Below, piece by piece: positions 1 through 6,520 of a stretch of 30,489 bases of DNA (its first letter is position 1; each line of letters starts with the position of its first letter). Origin of the DNA: a virus; the IMG/VR virus record IMGVR_UViG_3300045968_000427, positions 1 to 30,489 of that record. One strand, written 5' to 3'. Under the pieces are notes generated by a model. The model was not told where the DNA came from and ran no database searches. It worked only from the letters and a program-made list of their open reading frames with translations. The translations under genes and the position numbers were made by a program.

Positions 1-156
1 CGTGAGGCCGATGGCACGATCCACACGGCGCGAGTGTATGACCGGGAGGACGCGCCCGACAACACCGCCGCCCTCGCGCTGCTCGACGAGTGGTATGCGA
101 CCCCGGATGATCGGCCACCGGGATACTGGGATGAGTTGATCGCAGGAAAGGAGTAA
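1..156 (+). CDS. 3' end of an unidentified gene (partial)
   Basis: An open frame runs from the first base of the window to a TAA at 154-156, giving the last 51 residues of a protein whose start lies outside. The visible part is acidic and rich in Asp, Glu and Pro, with a WYATPDDRPPGYWDE-type segment near the C-terminus. The AAGGAG just before its stop is a good ribosome site for the next small gene, which supports this being the true end of a gene on this strand. I do not recognise the family. The GC-rich third positions fit a real coding frame. Confidence 0.6.
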   Translation, partial: READGTIHTARVYDREDAPDNTAALALLDEWYATPDDRPPGYWDELIAGKE

Positions 157-162
157 CGCATC

Positions 163-258
163 GTGGATCTCGATCTGAGTGGCGTGCTGCTGCTGGTGTT
201 CTTTCTCATCGGCGGGCTCGCGTTGTGGGCCGCGACCGATGATCCGCATCGTCGATAA
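163..258 (+). CDS. 31-aa single-span membrane peptide
   Basis: A GTG-started frame of 31 residues: a short acidic N-terminus (MDLDLSG), a hydrophobic helix of about 18 residues (VLLLVFFLIGGLALWAA), and a polar tail ending HRR. The AAGGAG at 148-153 lies 9 bases before the GTG, a good spacing. It sits between two genes on the same strand with almost no spare sequence. It is too short for family assignment. Such peptides in phages may be holin or antiholin components or membrane-effector peptides, but nothing in the sequence decides this. Confidence 0.5.
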   Translation: MDLDLSGVLLLVFFLIGGLALWAATDDPHRR

Positions 259-273
259 TGAGGGAGGTAAGAG

Positions 274-486
274 ATGCGGCGACGCGACCGTATCATCAAC
301 ATAGCCTTGGGTGTGGCTGGCCTCCTCACCTTCGTGGTGATGGCGGCAACCTTTGGCCCAACCGATCCAAGTATGCGCATCCAGGCAGGGACGATCCTTG
401 GCGCACTCTGGGGCGTGCTGTTTACACGGCTCTGGTTCCTGGCACCGAGGAGAAACACGGGACCGCATCGGCCATCCTATTACTGA
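274..486 (+). CDS. 70-aa two-span membrane protein
   Basis: ATG start preceded by GGGAGGT seven bases upstream. The product has a basic N-terminus (MRRRDR), a first hydrophobic segment at about residues 8-26 and a second at about 38-57, followed by a basic tail (APRRNTGPHR). The positive charges on both ends suggest both termini face the cytoplasm. It lies 15 bases after the 31-aa peptide gene and is followed at once by another small membrane-protein gene. The family is not recognised; holin-like topology is possible but unproven. Confidence 0.6.
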   Translation: MRRRDRIINIALGVAGLLTFVVMAATFGPTDPSMRIQAGTILGALWGVLFTRLWFLAPRRNTGPHRPSYY

Positions 487-502
487 CGTGAGGAGGGGAG
501 TG

Positions 503-814
503 GTGGAATTGTCAGACAATCAACATAAGGCCATGATATTTATTGGGGTGCTTGCTGCCCTCGCATTTGTCGGCACTCTCGTACTGAGCGGTCCTGGTTC
601 CTTGTTACCGCAGGCGCAGGGGAAAACAGTATCACCAGATGCGTGTGTGAGATACGAGAATACGATCACGCTGGCAAATACAGCCTATACGAAGGGCGTG
701 CAGGATGGCTTAGCGGTGGCGGTGTGCATCCTCAACGGCGGCACGCAAGAGGCTTGTAACCAGCAGTCCATTATGGCCATCCCGTGTCTCGACTGTGGAG
801 GAGAAAAAGAGTGA
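503..814 (+). CDS. 103-aa exported or membrane-anchored cysteine-containing protein
   Basis: I chose the GTG at 503 because AGGAGG at 491-496 lies six bases before it; a GTG at 500 is too close. Residues about 9-30 form one hydrophobic segment (signal anchor or uncleaved signal). The remaining part of about 70 residues carries five cysteines, including a C-terminal CLDC pair, and would be outside the cytoplasm, where disulfides can form. The stop overlaps the next gene's GTG by four bases (GTGA), so the two are likely translationally coupled. The family is not recognised. Confidence 0.6.
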   Translation: MELSDNQHKAMIFIGVLAALAFVGTLVLSGPGSLLPQAQGKTVSPDACVRYENTITLANTAYTKGVQDGLAVAVCILNGGTQEACNQQSIMAIPCLDCGGEKE

Positions 815-927
815 CCTTGATAGACGACAAGTGGACGGTCATTACCATATGGGCCGTGGTGCTCGCAGGAGCCGCAGTGATCATCGACATCATATGTGAC
901 TGCGGCTATCTGTTGACAGGGCTGTAG
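811..927 (+). CDS. 38-aa single-span membrane peptide
   Basis: A GTG start overlaps the previous stop (GTGA) with GGAGGAGAAAA just upstream. The peptide has a short charged N-terminus (MTLIDDKW), a hydrophobic stretch of about 20 residues (ITIWAVVLAGAAVIIDIIC) and a short tail with a CDC motif. It is the last of four consecutive tiny membrane-protein genes. Its tight coupling to the upstream gene is the main evidence that it is translated. No family is recognised. Confidence 0.5.
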   Translation: MTLIDDKWTVITIWAVVLAGAAVIIDIICDCGYLLTGL

Positions 928-940
928 GTATGCCTAGGCG

Positions 941-1047
941 CGTGTCAGAAACGCCCGATTGTGAGCAGGACATGATGGCATGGCTAAGGAGCCAGGAAAG
1001 CCCAAGAATGTGTAGCATAACTCGTGTCAGAAACTATGTCCCGAAAC
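941..1047 (+). repeat. Direct repeats CGTGTCAGAAAC / TGTCCCGAAAC, candidate recombinase half-sites
   Basis: A perfect 12-bp direct repeat (CGTGTCAGAAAC) occurs at 941-952 and 1023-1034, and a related copy (TGTCCCGAAAC) at 1037-1047. Tn3-family res subsites are known to be built from half-sites beginning TGTC with an A/T-containing interior. The match, and the position 100-200 bp upstream of the recombinase start, suggest a res-like site. I did not find a fully symmetric 28-34-bp subsite, so this remains a candidate. Confidence 0.4.
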
Positions 1048-1077
1048 GTACACTTTGTATGCCCATGGTCCATCATA

Positions 1078-1097
1078 GGAACTTTCTATGGAACTTT
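1078..1097 (+). repeat. Tandem GGAACTTT repeats with 12-bp period
   Basis: GGAACTTT occurs at 1078-1085 and again at 1090-1097, each preceded by an AT-G segment (ATAGGAACTTT, CTATGGAACTTT). Two copies one helical turn apart could bind a protein on one face of the DNA. They lie about 50 bp upstream of the recombinase start, so an operator for that gene or an accessory recombination site are both possible. Confidence 0.35.
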
Positions 1098-1148
1098 AGG
1101 TGAGTACCGCTTGTCTTTAACCATTATGGGTCATGGAAGGGGGCTCAT

Positions 1149-1703
1149 ATGACACTTGTAGGCTATGCAAGGGTCAGTAGTCGTGGGCAATCGCTTGCCG
1201 TGCAGAAAGATCGTCTGGCCATGTGCGAGGAAGTGTACGAAGAGACCGCCAGTGCTACCAGGTATGATCGTCCCCAACTCCAAGCATGCCTGAACTATGT
1301 CCGCAAGAAAGATGTCCTGATTGTCACGCGGCTAGATCGCCTCGCGCGTTCGACCATGCACCTGTGTCAGATTGCCCAGGTGCTTGAGAAAAAGAGTGTC
1401 CAGTTGCGGGTGCTTGATCAGAACATTGACACTAGCGATGCGACAGGACGACTCATCTTTCATTTGCTGGGAGCTATTGCACAATTCGAGACAGAGTTGC
1501 GGGCTGAACGCCAACTTGAGGGAATCCTGAAAGCCAAGGAGCTGGGTGTCCACTTTGGGCGAAAGAAACGACTCACACCCGTGCAGGTAGCAACGCTTCA
1601 ACAACAACGTGCGGCTGGCGTGCGGCTCTGTGAGTTGATGGCAGAATATCGTCTGACGAAAACGAGCATTTACCGATATCTTGGTGACCGCTCTGCGGAC
1701 TAA
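1149..1703 (+). CDS. Small serine recombinase (resolvase/invertase family)
   Basis: The 184-aa product has the size of Tn3/gamma-delta resolvases and Hin/Gin invertases. The N-terminus GYARVSS holds Arg8 and the expected catalytic serine (Ser10); VTRLDRLARS carries the conserved RLDR-R arginines; GAIAQFETEL-AER begins the long dimerisation E-helix; and the C-terminus from about residue 140 (KRLT...TKTSIYRYL) is a helix-turn-helix DNA-binding domain. The family exchanges DNA strands at paired sites through a covalent 5'-phosphoserine link. AAGGGGG lies just before the ATG. Repeats upstream may be its target. It could resolve phage multimers, invert a segment, or be left from a mobile element; I see no terminal inverted repeats to support the last. 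Confidence 0.93.
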   Translation: MTLVGYARVSSRGQSLAVQKDRLAMCEEVYEETASATRYDRPQLQACLNYVRKKDVLIVTRLDRLARSTMHLCQIAQVLEKKSVQLRVLDQNIDTSDATGRLIFHLLGAIAQFETELRAERQLEGILKAKELGVHFGRKKRLTPVQVATLQQQRAAGVRLCELMAEYRLTKTSIYRYLGDRSAD

Positions 1704-1712
1704 GGAACTCCT

Positions 1713-2747
1713 ATGTTCTGGATACTCTTCACCCTCTGTACCATCCTCCTCATGGCCTATAACCGCTGGCATTTCATCCGCGCCTGTCGCCGCACGCTTG
1801 TCGCCATGGAGGCGCAGCGCCTGGAGGGCGACCTCAACGACACGATCCAGGCCGAGGCGGAAGAATATGCGGCGACAGGCACCACGCGGTATCAGACATG
1901 CCACGCAGCACTCTTGCGCAAGATGCGGTGGCACAATGTTGGGTGGAGTGCAGGGATTGTGCTGAACACATTCTGTCTTGGCGTGCGTCTCCTTCTCCCT
2001 GACACCCAACCGCTCCCACAGACACACAGACCAACAGTCCCACCGCCTCGTGGAACAACTTCCGTCGAGCATATGCCACTCAGTAAACAGGCCAGCGCAT
2101 GCATGATGGCTCTCGTCCCTGAGAGTGCGCTCCTGAGTGCGAAGAATCCTGCGGTGCTCGACCTCAGTATCCCTGGCATGCCCCAATTACTTTTTGATGC
2201 CTCAACCCGTGAGCAGGCTACCTGGCATCTGCGTATCCCACCCGAGTGCCATGGCGGCATGTCACCACTCGTAGACATTACCTTTAGTATGGTGTCTGCG
2301 ACCAGCGGGAGTGTCGCCTTTGACATACAGAGCACGCCGTTCTCGACAGACATGGATGCTACGGGCATGCCGCGTACATGGCGCCGAAGTTGTCATGCGC
2401 CCGTCCCTGGCACCGCAGGCCATCATAGTCTCATGGTCTGTGGATTCGAGACCGAGGAACTTCCAGTGGACACACCCCTCACGTTGCAGATTGCCCGAGC
2501 CATAACACATCCCTATGACACGGCAACAGGGGATGTGGCTGTCCATCGCGTCAACGTAGGGATCATTAGGCCACACAGCGTAGGAGAACATGCGACACAA
2601 GGCAGTGGAGACGTGACATCGGTTGGCTCAACCGCGACACCAGCATGGGTGAATATGCCAACGATGTGTACCGCAGATATGCAACTGACCATTGACGGTA
2701 AGAACAATGTCGTATGCGAAAGCCTGGGAGGAGCAACATCAAAGTGA
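1713..2747 (+). CDS. Membrane-anchored protein sharing its C-terminal domain with the minus-strand fibre protein
   Basis: This 344-aa protein starts 9 bases after the recombinase stop, with AGGA upstream of the ATG. It has hydrophobic segments at about residues 2-16 and 77-95, a charged coiled-coil-like stretch between them (31-72), a Pro/Thr-rich linker (96-116), and a beta-rich domain at about 145-285. That domain contains LLFDAST, FSM-SATSG, a C-x(n)-VPGTAGH segment and ATGDVAVHRV. The same ordered motifs occur at the C-terminus of the 968-aa fibre at 18173-15267, so the domains are homologous by eye. I infer a membrane-tethered form of a virion or receptor-recognition domain, possibly facing the periplasm. 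The function is unknown. Confidence 0.8.
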   Translation: MFWILFTLCTILLMAYNRWHFIRACRRTLVAMEAQRLEGDLNDTIQAEAEEYAATGTTRYQTCHAALLRKMRWHNVGWSAGIVLNTFCLGVRLLLPDTQPLPQTHRPTVPPPRGTTSVEHMPLSKQASACMMALVPESALLSAKNPAVLDLSIPGMPQLLFDASTREQATWHLRIPPECHGGMSPLVDITFSMVSATSGSVAFDIQSTPFSTDMDATGMPRTWRRSCHAPVPGTAGHHSLMVCGFETEELPVDTPLTLQIARAITHPYDTATGDVAVHRVNVGIIRPHSVGEHATQGSGDVTSVGSTATPAWVNMPTMCTADMQLTIDGKNNVVCESLGGATSK

Positions 2748-2949
2748 GACCATCCGGGCCTGGTGCATCGGCGAGGATTGACAGGCCCGGCACTGGAAGG
2801 GTCTCTCAGACGCGAGAAGCCTTGAGTATACCGAGCACCACACCAGGACACAAGCCGAAACTGAGCCCCCGCACGCAGCCGCCAGCAGCGTGGACGGCAG
2901 AGCAGCGACGTGCGGGTGAGGCGTTCTCCCCAGCCATGGAAAGAACACG
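2748..2949 (+). other. Intergenic region with a 9-bp hairpin
   Basis: About 200 bases separate the membrane protein from the beta-helix gene. CCGGGCCTG at 2754-2762 and CAGGCCCGG at 2782-2790 form a perfect 9-bp inverted repeat with a 19-base loop, shortly after the upstream stop. There is no following T-run, so this is at best a weak or Rho-assisted terminator or an RNA stabiliser. No confident promoter was seen in the rest. A frame reading through this region into the next gene is discussed among the rejected items. Confidence 0.4.
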
Positions 2950-4578
2950 ATGCAAGTATATCTACGACGATGGACCCTGTGCACCGTTTTTCTCTGCCCC
3001 ATGCTCGCTAGTGCTGCCACCCATACCGTGACTCCTGGCCAGCGCATCCAGCCCGTTCTGGATCGTGCCCAGGCAGGCGATGTGATCCAGCTCGACGCCG
3101 CGACCTACACCGAGCGCCTCACCATCCGCCGTGATGGTATCACCGTCCAGGGCCGTGCAGGCACCATCCTGGACGGCAGCGAGCCGACGAGTGGCTGGAC
3201 CCCCATCGGCAGTGGGGTGTGGAAGGCTGACCTGGGCTATGTCCCCTACGCCATGACCACCGGGGGGCGGACCCTCTGGCGGCTCAGCGACCGCGCCATG
3301 GGCGGTGAGCGGCTCTTTGGCACCGATGGCACGGGCATGCAGGCCCTCCAACGCCCCGCCAGTGCGCTGCATAACAGTATTCGCTGGTGGGACGGCGTAG
3401 GCGCCCTGTTCGGCGTGCAAGGCCGCACGACCTATGTCCGCTTTGCCGATGGGGCCTCGCCCGCGACACGCCAGGTCCGTGCGACCCCACGCGAAGCCAC
3501 GATCACGGTGGACGGCGCCAACAATGTAACCATCAAGGGCCTTACGATTGTGGGCGGCTACTACGGTGTGCTCATCACCGGAGGGGCCACACGGACCACG
3601 CTGGAAGACTCGCGTATCCGCAATGGCTATGTCCGCGTCATGGTGAAACAGGCCAGTCAGACGACCATTCGCAACAACGATATCCGCATGCACGGCCTCA
3701 TGACCACGCAGTACCAACCGGGTGACTGGAATGATACCAGCTATGGCCGCAAGGTCAGCGGCGTCATGTATGCTGTCAACAAGTTCTTTGTGGGCGACAC
3801 CCGCGAGAATGACCAGAACATTGAGGTCTATCATGCCACCGACACCACCATTGAGGGCAATACGATTACGGAAGGCCTCGTCGGCATCGAACTCCGCGAG
3901 AGCCAGCGCACCCGCATCCTGGGGAATACGATCAGCCACCATGCCGCCCAGGGGATCTGGGCCTACGAAGGCGGCGAGGCGGAAGTGGCCCACAACCTGT
4001 TCTTGGACAATGATCACCACATGCGGGTGCAGATGAACGCGGGACCGCCCAAGAAGCTCTACATCTACGCCAATCGCTTCCATCAAGCCATGGCCGGCGA
4101 TAGTGCCAAGCATATTCACCTGAGCTTTGTGGGATGCTCAGGGCAGAGTTGTTCGAGTCCTGGCATCGTCGCCGTCTACCACAATAGTTTTGCCGGGGGT
4201 GGCTGGGCGGTCGATCTGGGCGGCACCAACGAAGGCCGCAAAGACACACCAGGGCTGCAGATTCTCAATAATCTCCTGTCCGTACGGGGGCTCAGTTCTG
4301 GCGGCTACCACAGCACGGGCGAGGTGCAGACGAAACTCACGGCTCCCCTGTGGCGCAGCGACAGTGTACCCACCTTTGTCCTGCCGGCAGGGCATGCAGG
4401 CCGTGACAGTGCCCCCAGCCTTGTCGGCAAGCTGCCTGGCATGACCAGTGCCTACATTGGGGATGGCAAGCCGAACTATGGCGCCGTACAAGACAATGGC
4501 AGCACGACGGCAGCCCCTGCACCAGCTCCTCCCCCGCTTCCCGTGCCCACCAACCTGCGGGTGATCGCCGCCCCCTAA
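2950..4578 (+). CDS. Exported right-handed beta-helix protein (pectate-lyase-like fold), paralogue of 8117-11536
   Basis: The 542-aa product begins with a clear Sec signal peptide (basic start, hydrophobic core, cleavage near ASA-ATHT at residue 22). Residues about 25-75 match the entry segment of DUF1565/pectate-lyase-like proteins (PGQRIQPVLDRAQAGDVIQL). Beta-helix rungs follow, such as TTIRNNDIRM, TTIEGNTITEGLVGIEL and TRILGNTISHH, to about residue 480. Motifs GDWNDTSY, YIYANRFHQAMAGD, AKHIHLS and VRGLSSGGY recur in the minus-strand 1139-aa protein. The end is Pro/Ala-rich and stops at PTNLRV, like the first strand of a fibronectin-III domain. The fold usually binds or cleaves polysaccharides; no catalytic residues can be assigned. 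Confidence 0.88.
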   Translation: MQVYLRRWTLCTVFLCPMLASAATHTVTPGQRIQPVLDRAQAGDVIQLDAATYTERLTIRRDGITVQGRAGTILDGSEPTSGWTPIGSGVWKADLGYVPYAMTTGGRTLWRLSDRAMGGERLFGTDGTGMQALQRPASALHNSIRWWDGVGALFGVQGRTTYVRFADGASPATRQVRATPREATITVDGANNVTIKGLTIVGGYYGVLITGGATRTTLEDSRIRNGYVRVMVKQASQTTIRNNDIRMHGLMTTQYQPGDWNDTSYGRKVSGVMYAVNKFFVGDTRENDQNIEVYHATDTTIEGNTITEGLVGIELRESQRTRILGNTISHHAAQGIWAYEGGEAEVAHNLFLDNDHHMRVQMNAGPPKKLYIYANRFHQAMAGDSAKHIHLSFVGCSGQSCSSPGIVAVYHNSFAGGGWAVDLGGTNEGRKDTPGLQILNNLLSVRGLSSGGYHSTGEVQTKLTAPLWRSDSVPTFVLPAGHAGRDSAPSLVGKLPGMTSAYIGDGKPNYGAVQDNGSTTAAPAPAPPPLPVPTNLRVIAAP

Positions 4579-4619
4579 GGGATCTTCGCAGGTACTTTGC
4601 AGCCAAAAGTCAGGCACGA

Positions 4620-4641
4620 TGTGACGCAGGTCACATATACT
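4620..4641 (+). promoter_or_regulatory. CRP-like palindrome overlapping a -10 box, upstream of the HAF-repeat gene
   Basis: TGTGA-CGCAGG-TCACA at 4620-4635 matches the TGTGA-N6-TCACA form of CRP/FNR-family operators exactly. TATACT at 4636-4641 directly abuts it and resembles a sigma-70 -10 element; no good -35 is seen at 17 bp. With a start near 4648 the palindrome would centre about 20 bases upstream of it, a position better suited to repression than to classical activation. The nearest downstream gene starts at 4718. The palindrome is seen; its role and binder are inferred. Confidence 0.45.
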
Positions 4642-4648
4642 GTGTGTG

Positions 4649-4675
4649 CTGGGTGTGCTAGGATACGACACCCAG
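4649..4675 (+). other. 5'-leader hairpin CTGGGTGT / ACACCCAG
   Basis: Perfect 8-bp arms at 4649-4656 and 4668-4675 enclose an 11-base loop. The hairpin would begin at, or within a base or two of, the start expected from the TATACT box, so it would sit at the 5' end of the transcript and could protect it from decay. Confidence 0.4.
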
Positions 4676-4717
4676 ACCATCCACGTGTCCCTTTCCTTTC
4701 ACAGAAGGAGTGATCGT

Positions 4718-5788
4718 ATGCGTCGTATTCTGGTCGTGTGTCTCATGCTTCTCACGGCCCAGGCCTTCGCGCTGGATCTGCCCCCCTGGATGCCCGGTGG
4801 GCTCATTACCCAGGTCACGGACTTACCCTTTCAAGGGGTCGATGGCACGACGGTGCTCAGCGATCTGAACGATTACAAAGATCTCGTCGGCAATCGCAGC
4901 TTTGGGAACTTTGGCGGGTTTCTCCTCAAACGAAGTAACGGCGTCACGTATCTGGGCTGTCCTGGGGCGAACCCGTATAGCACGACCGCCCAGGCGGTGA
5001 GTAACAAAGCCGAAGTCGTCGGCAGTTGTAGCTTCCCGGACAACACCACGCGGGGCTACCTCTATGGCGGGGGTGATCCCAAGCGCCCCTACATCCTGAT
5101 CCAGTTTGGGGGCTCACGGCATGTCGAGGCGCACGGCGTGAATGATCACCGCCATGTGGTTGGCGGCTATGTGCCGCCCAATAGCGTCTGGCATCGCGGC
5201 TTCTGGTGGAGTAATGGCAGTTGGAGTACCCTGGATGCCCCCTGGGCCGGACGGAAGGCCACGATTGCCCACGCGATTACCAACAACCAGAAGATTACCG
5301 GGATCTGGATTGACAGCGCTGACAATACGCGGGGCTTCATCCGCACCAACGGCAGTACCTATGCCATGCTCGATGTCCCTGGAGCGCGCTGGACCGTGCC
5401 GCTCGACATCAATGAAGCCGGACAGGTCATCGGCTGGTATCGCGGCTGGGATGATAGCGTCGGCGCGTTCTTGTATACCAACGGCCAGTGGTATACGGTC
5501 ATGGTGACGGAGCCCAACGTCACGTTTACGCATATCGAGGGGCTGAACAATCACACGCATCTGGCAGGACGGCTGCGCATCTGGCAACCAGGAGCGACCG
5601 AAGAGTTTGTCTCCAAGGGACTGGTGTTGCTGCCCTCACCCGAGTTGCAGGCCGAAGCTCCACCAGCGCAAGTTGCGAGCCGGGCGCTGATGAGCGTGGC
5701 GGCAGCCGAGGCGAGCACCGTACCGGTGTATATCCCAGACTGGCCCAAAGACTACCGGCCAGGCAAAGGCAAGCCGCTGCCGTGGTAG
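4718..5788 (+). CDS. Exported HAF-repeat beta-propeller-like protein
   Basis: I chose ATG 4718 because AGGAG lies eight bases upstream and the product then opens with a clean signal peptide (basic MRRI, hydrophobic core, cleavage after AFA at about residue 18). The 356-aa protein contains four to five imperfect repeats of the HAF type: GFxx-x(n)-G-S/T-W/Y-x-T/M-L-D-x-PxA, then IxN-x-G-x-V/I-x-G-x-Y/W. Examples are near VSNKAEVVGSC, VNDHRHVVGGY, ITNNQKITGIW and INEAGQVIGWY. HAF repeats occur in secreted bacterial proteins of unknown role. The C-terminus (about 300-356) is Ala/Pro-rich with a basic end. The gene follows a possible regulated promoter and is unusual in a phage. Confidence 0.8.
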   Translation: MRRILVVCLMLLTAQAFALDLPPWMPGGLITQVTDLPFQGVDGTTVLSDLNDYKDLVGNRSFGNFGGFLLKRSNGVTYLGCPGANPYSTTAQAVSNKAEVVGSCSFPDNTTRGYLYGGGDPKRPYILIQFGGSRHVEAHGVNDHRHVVGGYVPPNSVWHRGFWWSNGSWSTLDAPWAGRKATIAHAITNNQKITGIWIDSADNTRGFIRTNGSTYAMLDVPGARWTVPLDINEAGQVIGWYRGWDDSVGAFLYTNGQWYTVMVTEPNVTFTHIEGLNNHTHLAGRLRIWQPGATEEFVSKGLVLLPSPELQAEAPPAQVASRALMSVAAAEASTVPVYIPDWPKDYRPGKGKPLPW

Positions 5789-5797
5789 TACGACCCA

Positions 5798-5836
5798 CCG
5801 TCAGGAGACAGGGCACGAACCGCTGTCTCCTGACGG
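5798..5836. terminator. 14-bp hairpin between convergent genes
   Basis: CCGTCAGGAGACAG at 5798-5811 and its exact complement at 5823-5836 form a perfect stem with an 11-base loop. It lies 10 bases after the plus-strand HAF gene and 33 bases beyond the end of the last minus-strand gene, where a bidirectional terminator would be expected. There is no T-run on either side, so it may work as a transcript-end stabiliser or with other factors. Confidence 0.6.
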
Positions 5837-5868
5837 GCTGCGACTGGGGATAGGGGCCAGCCGCAACT

Positions 5869-6171
5869 TTACGGTGGGGGCGGAGGCGGGGCTAACGGTT
5901 GCCGAAAGATCCGGGCCAGTTGGGCCATGCCGTACCACAACGCCAGGGTCATCGGACAGCCAAGAACCATCCGCCACGACAAGGGGGGTTGCGCAAAATC
6001 GTCCACGCGGAATACGAGGATACACGCCCACGCCACCAGCAGTGCCCCCCAGGCCCGCGTCCAGGCTCCAAACGGAAACGGCCACCGCAGTTGTAACACA
6101 ATAAACACCCCGACCATCAGATGCAAGAGCAGATTGAGACTGGCGACGCCCAGACTAACCATCCGCCACAT
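5869..6171 (-). CDS. 100-aa membrane protein, paralogue of the membrane half of the PAS protein
   Basis: Hydrophobic segments lie at about residues 8-28, 38-55 and 68-88, then a QLARIF motif and a polyproline tail (PLAPPPPPP). The order LLLHL-VGV, a W-rich loop, ILV-R, MAQLARIF and Pro-rich end parallels the first 100 residues of the gene at 7134-6517, which continues into a PAS domain where this one stops. The gene overlaps the upstream gene by 17 bases, the same overlap as at the 7118-7134 junction, and 15 of the last 18 bases of the two upstream genes are identical. That supports a tandem duplication. The function is unknown. Confidence 0.7.
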   Translation of the reverse strand: MWRMVSLGVASLNLLLHLMVGVFIVLQLRWPFPFGAWTRAWGALLVAWACILVFRVDDFAQPPLSWRMVLGCPMTLALWYGMAQLARIFRQPLAPPPPPP

Positions 6172-6520
6172 GGATGGGCACCTCAGTCGCGTCCTCCTCC
6201 GGGGGGAGATAGGTTTTGTACGTGTAGAGCAGCATCCACACGGATGTACAGATCACGGCCCGCGCCACCATCTGCCGGCACACGGGCGCCCAGAAATACA
6301 CCTGCGCTGGGCGCCCTGGCGGGCTAATCAGCACCAGAGGATTCTTGCCGTGCGCGATATCGACGGTATAGGTGAGCAGATAGCCCAGGAACATCATGCC
6401 GAAGAACACGCGCAAGGGCCGAAACCGCCAGCATTCGTAGAGCCCCAGAACAAAGCCCAGGAACGTCAGCCACGAGGCGCTAAAGGAGATCAGTTCAACC
6501 GTCGCAAGGGGGAGCATCAT
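6155..6520 (-). CDS. 121-aa multi-span membrane protein
   Basis: The start ATG overlaps the stop of the PAS gene (ATGATG, 6520-6517), implying coupled translation. Hydrophobic segments lie at about residues 3-26, 36-52 and 82-100, giving a probable three-span topology with an acidic C-terminal tail (PPEEDATE). A short hydrophilic loop with HGKNP and SPPGRP falls between spans two and three. The family is not recognised. Its close packing with the membrane-PAS protein suggests that the two may act as a complex. Confidence 0.65.
   Translation of the reverse strand: MMLPLATVELISFSASWLTFLGFVLGLYECWRFRPLRVFFGMMFLGYLLTYTVDIAHGKNPLVLISPPGRPAQVYFWAPVCRQMVARAVICTSVWMLLYTYKTYLPPEEDATEVPIHVADG

Larger units (their letters stand above)
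928..1148 (+). other. Intergenic region upstream of the recombinase gene, with repeats
   Basis: No convincing gene is present. A 57-codon ATG frame (930-1103) exists but has a weak ribosome site and an unusual composition rich in Arg, Met and Cys, so I do not call it. The region is visibly more AT-rich than its neighbours and carries TGTC-GAAAC direct repeats and a GGAACTTT tandem repeat, listed separately. Its position directly upstream of a serine recombinase matches where res or crossover sites of Tn3-type resolvases usually lie. Confidence 0.5.

Noticed and set aside
930-1103. A 57-codon frame upstream of the recombinase.
   Set aside because: Weak ribosome site, AT-rich repeats and an odd composition; the region is better explained as a recombination or regulatory site.
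2714-3031. A 105-codon plus-strand frame between the membrane protein and the beta-helix gene (also a GTG version from 2744).
   Set aside because: It overlaps the clear signal-peptide start of the beta-helix gene, has a poorly spaced ribosome site and a low-complexity Pro/Arg-rich product. A small leader gene is not excluded.
2962-4119. A 385-codon minus-strand frame inside the beta-helix gene.
   Set aside because: It is the antisense shadow of a GC-rich gene; the plus-strand product has a signal peptide and beta-helix motifs.
5798-5836. A classical Rho-independent terminator.
   Set aside because: The hairpin is perfect, but there is no T-run on either strand, so I call it a hairpin terminator candidate only.
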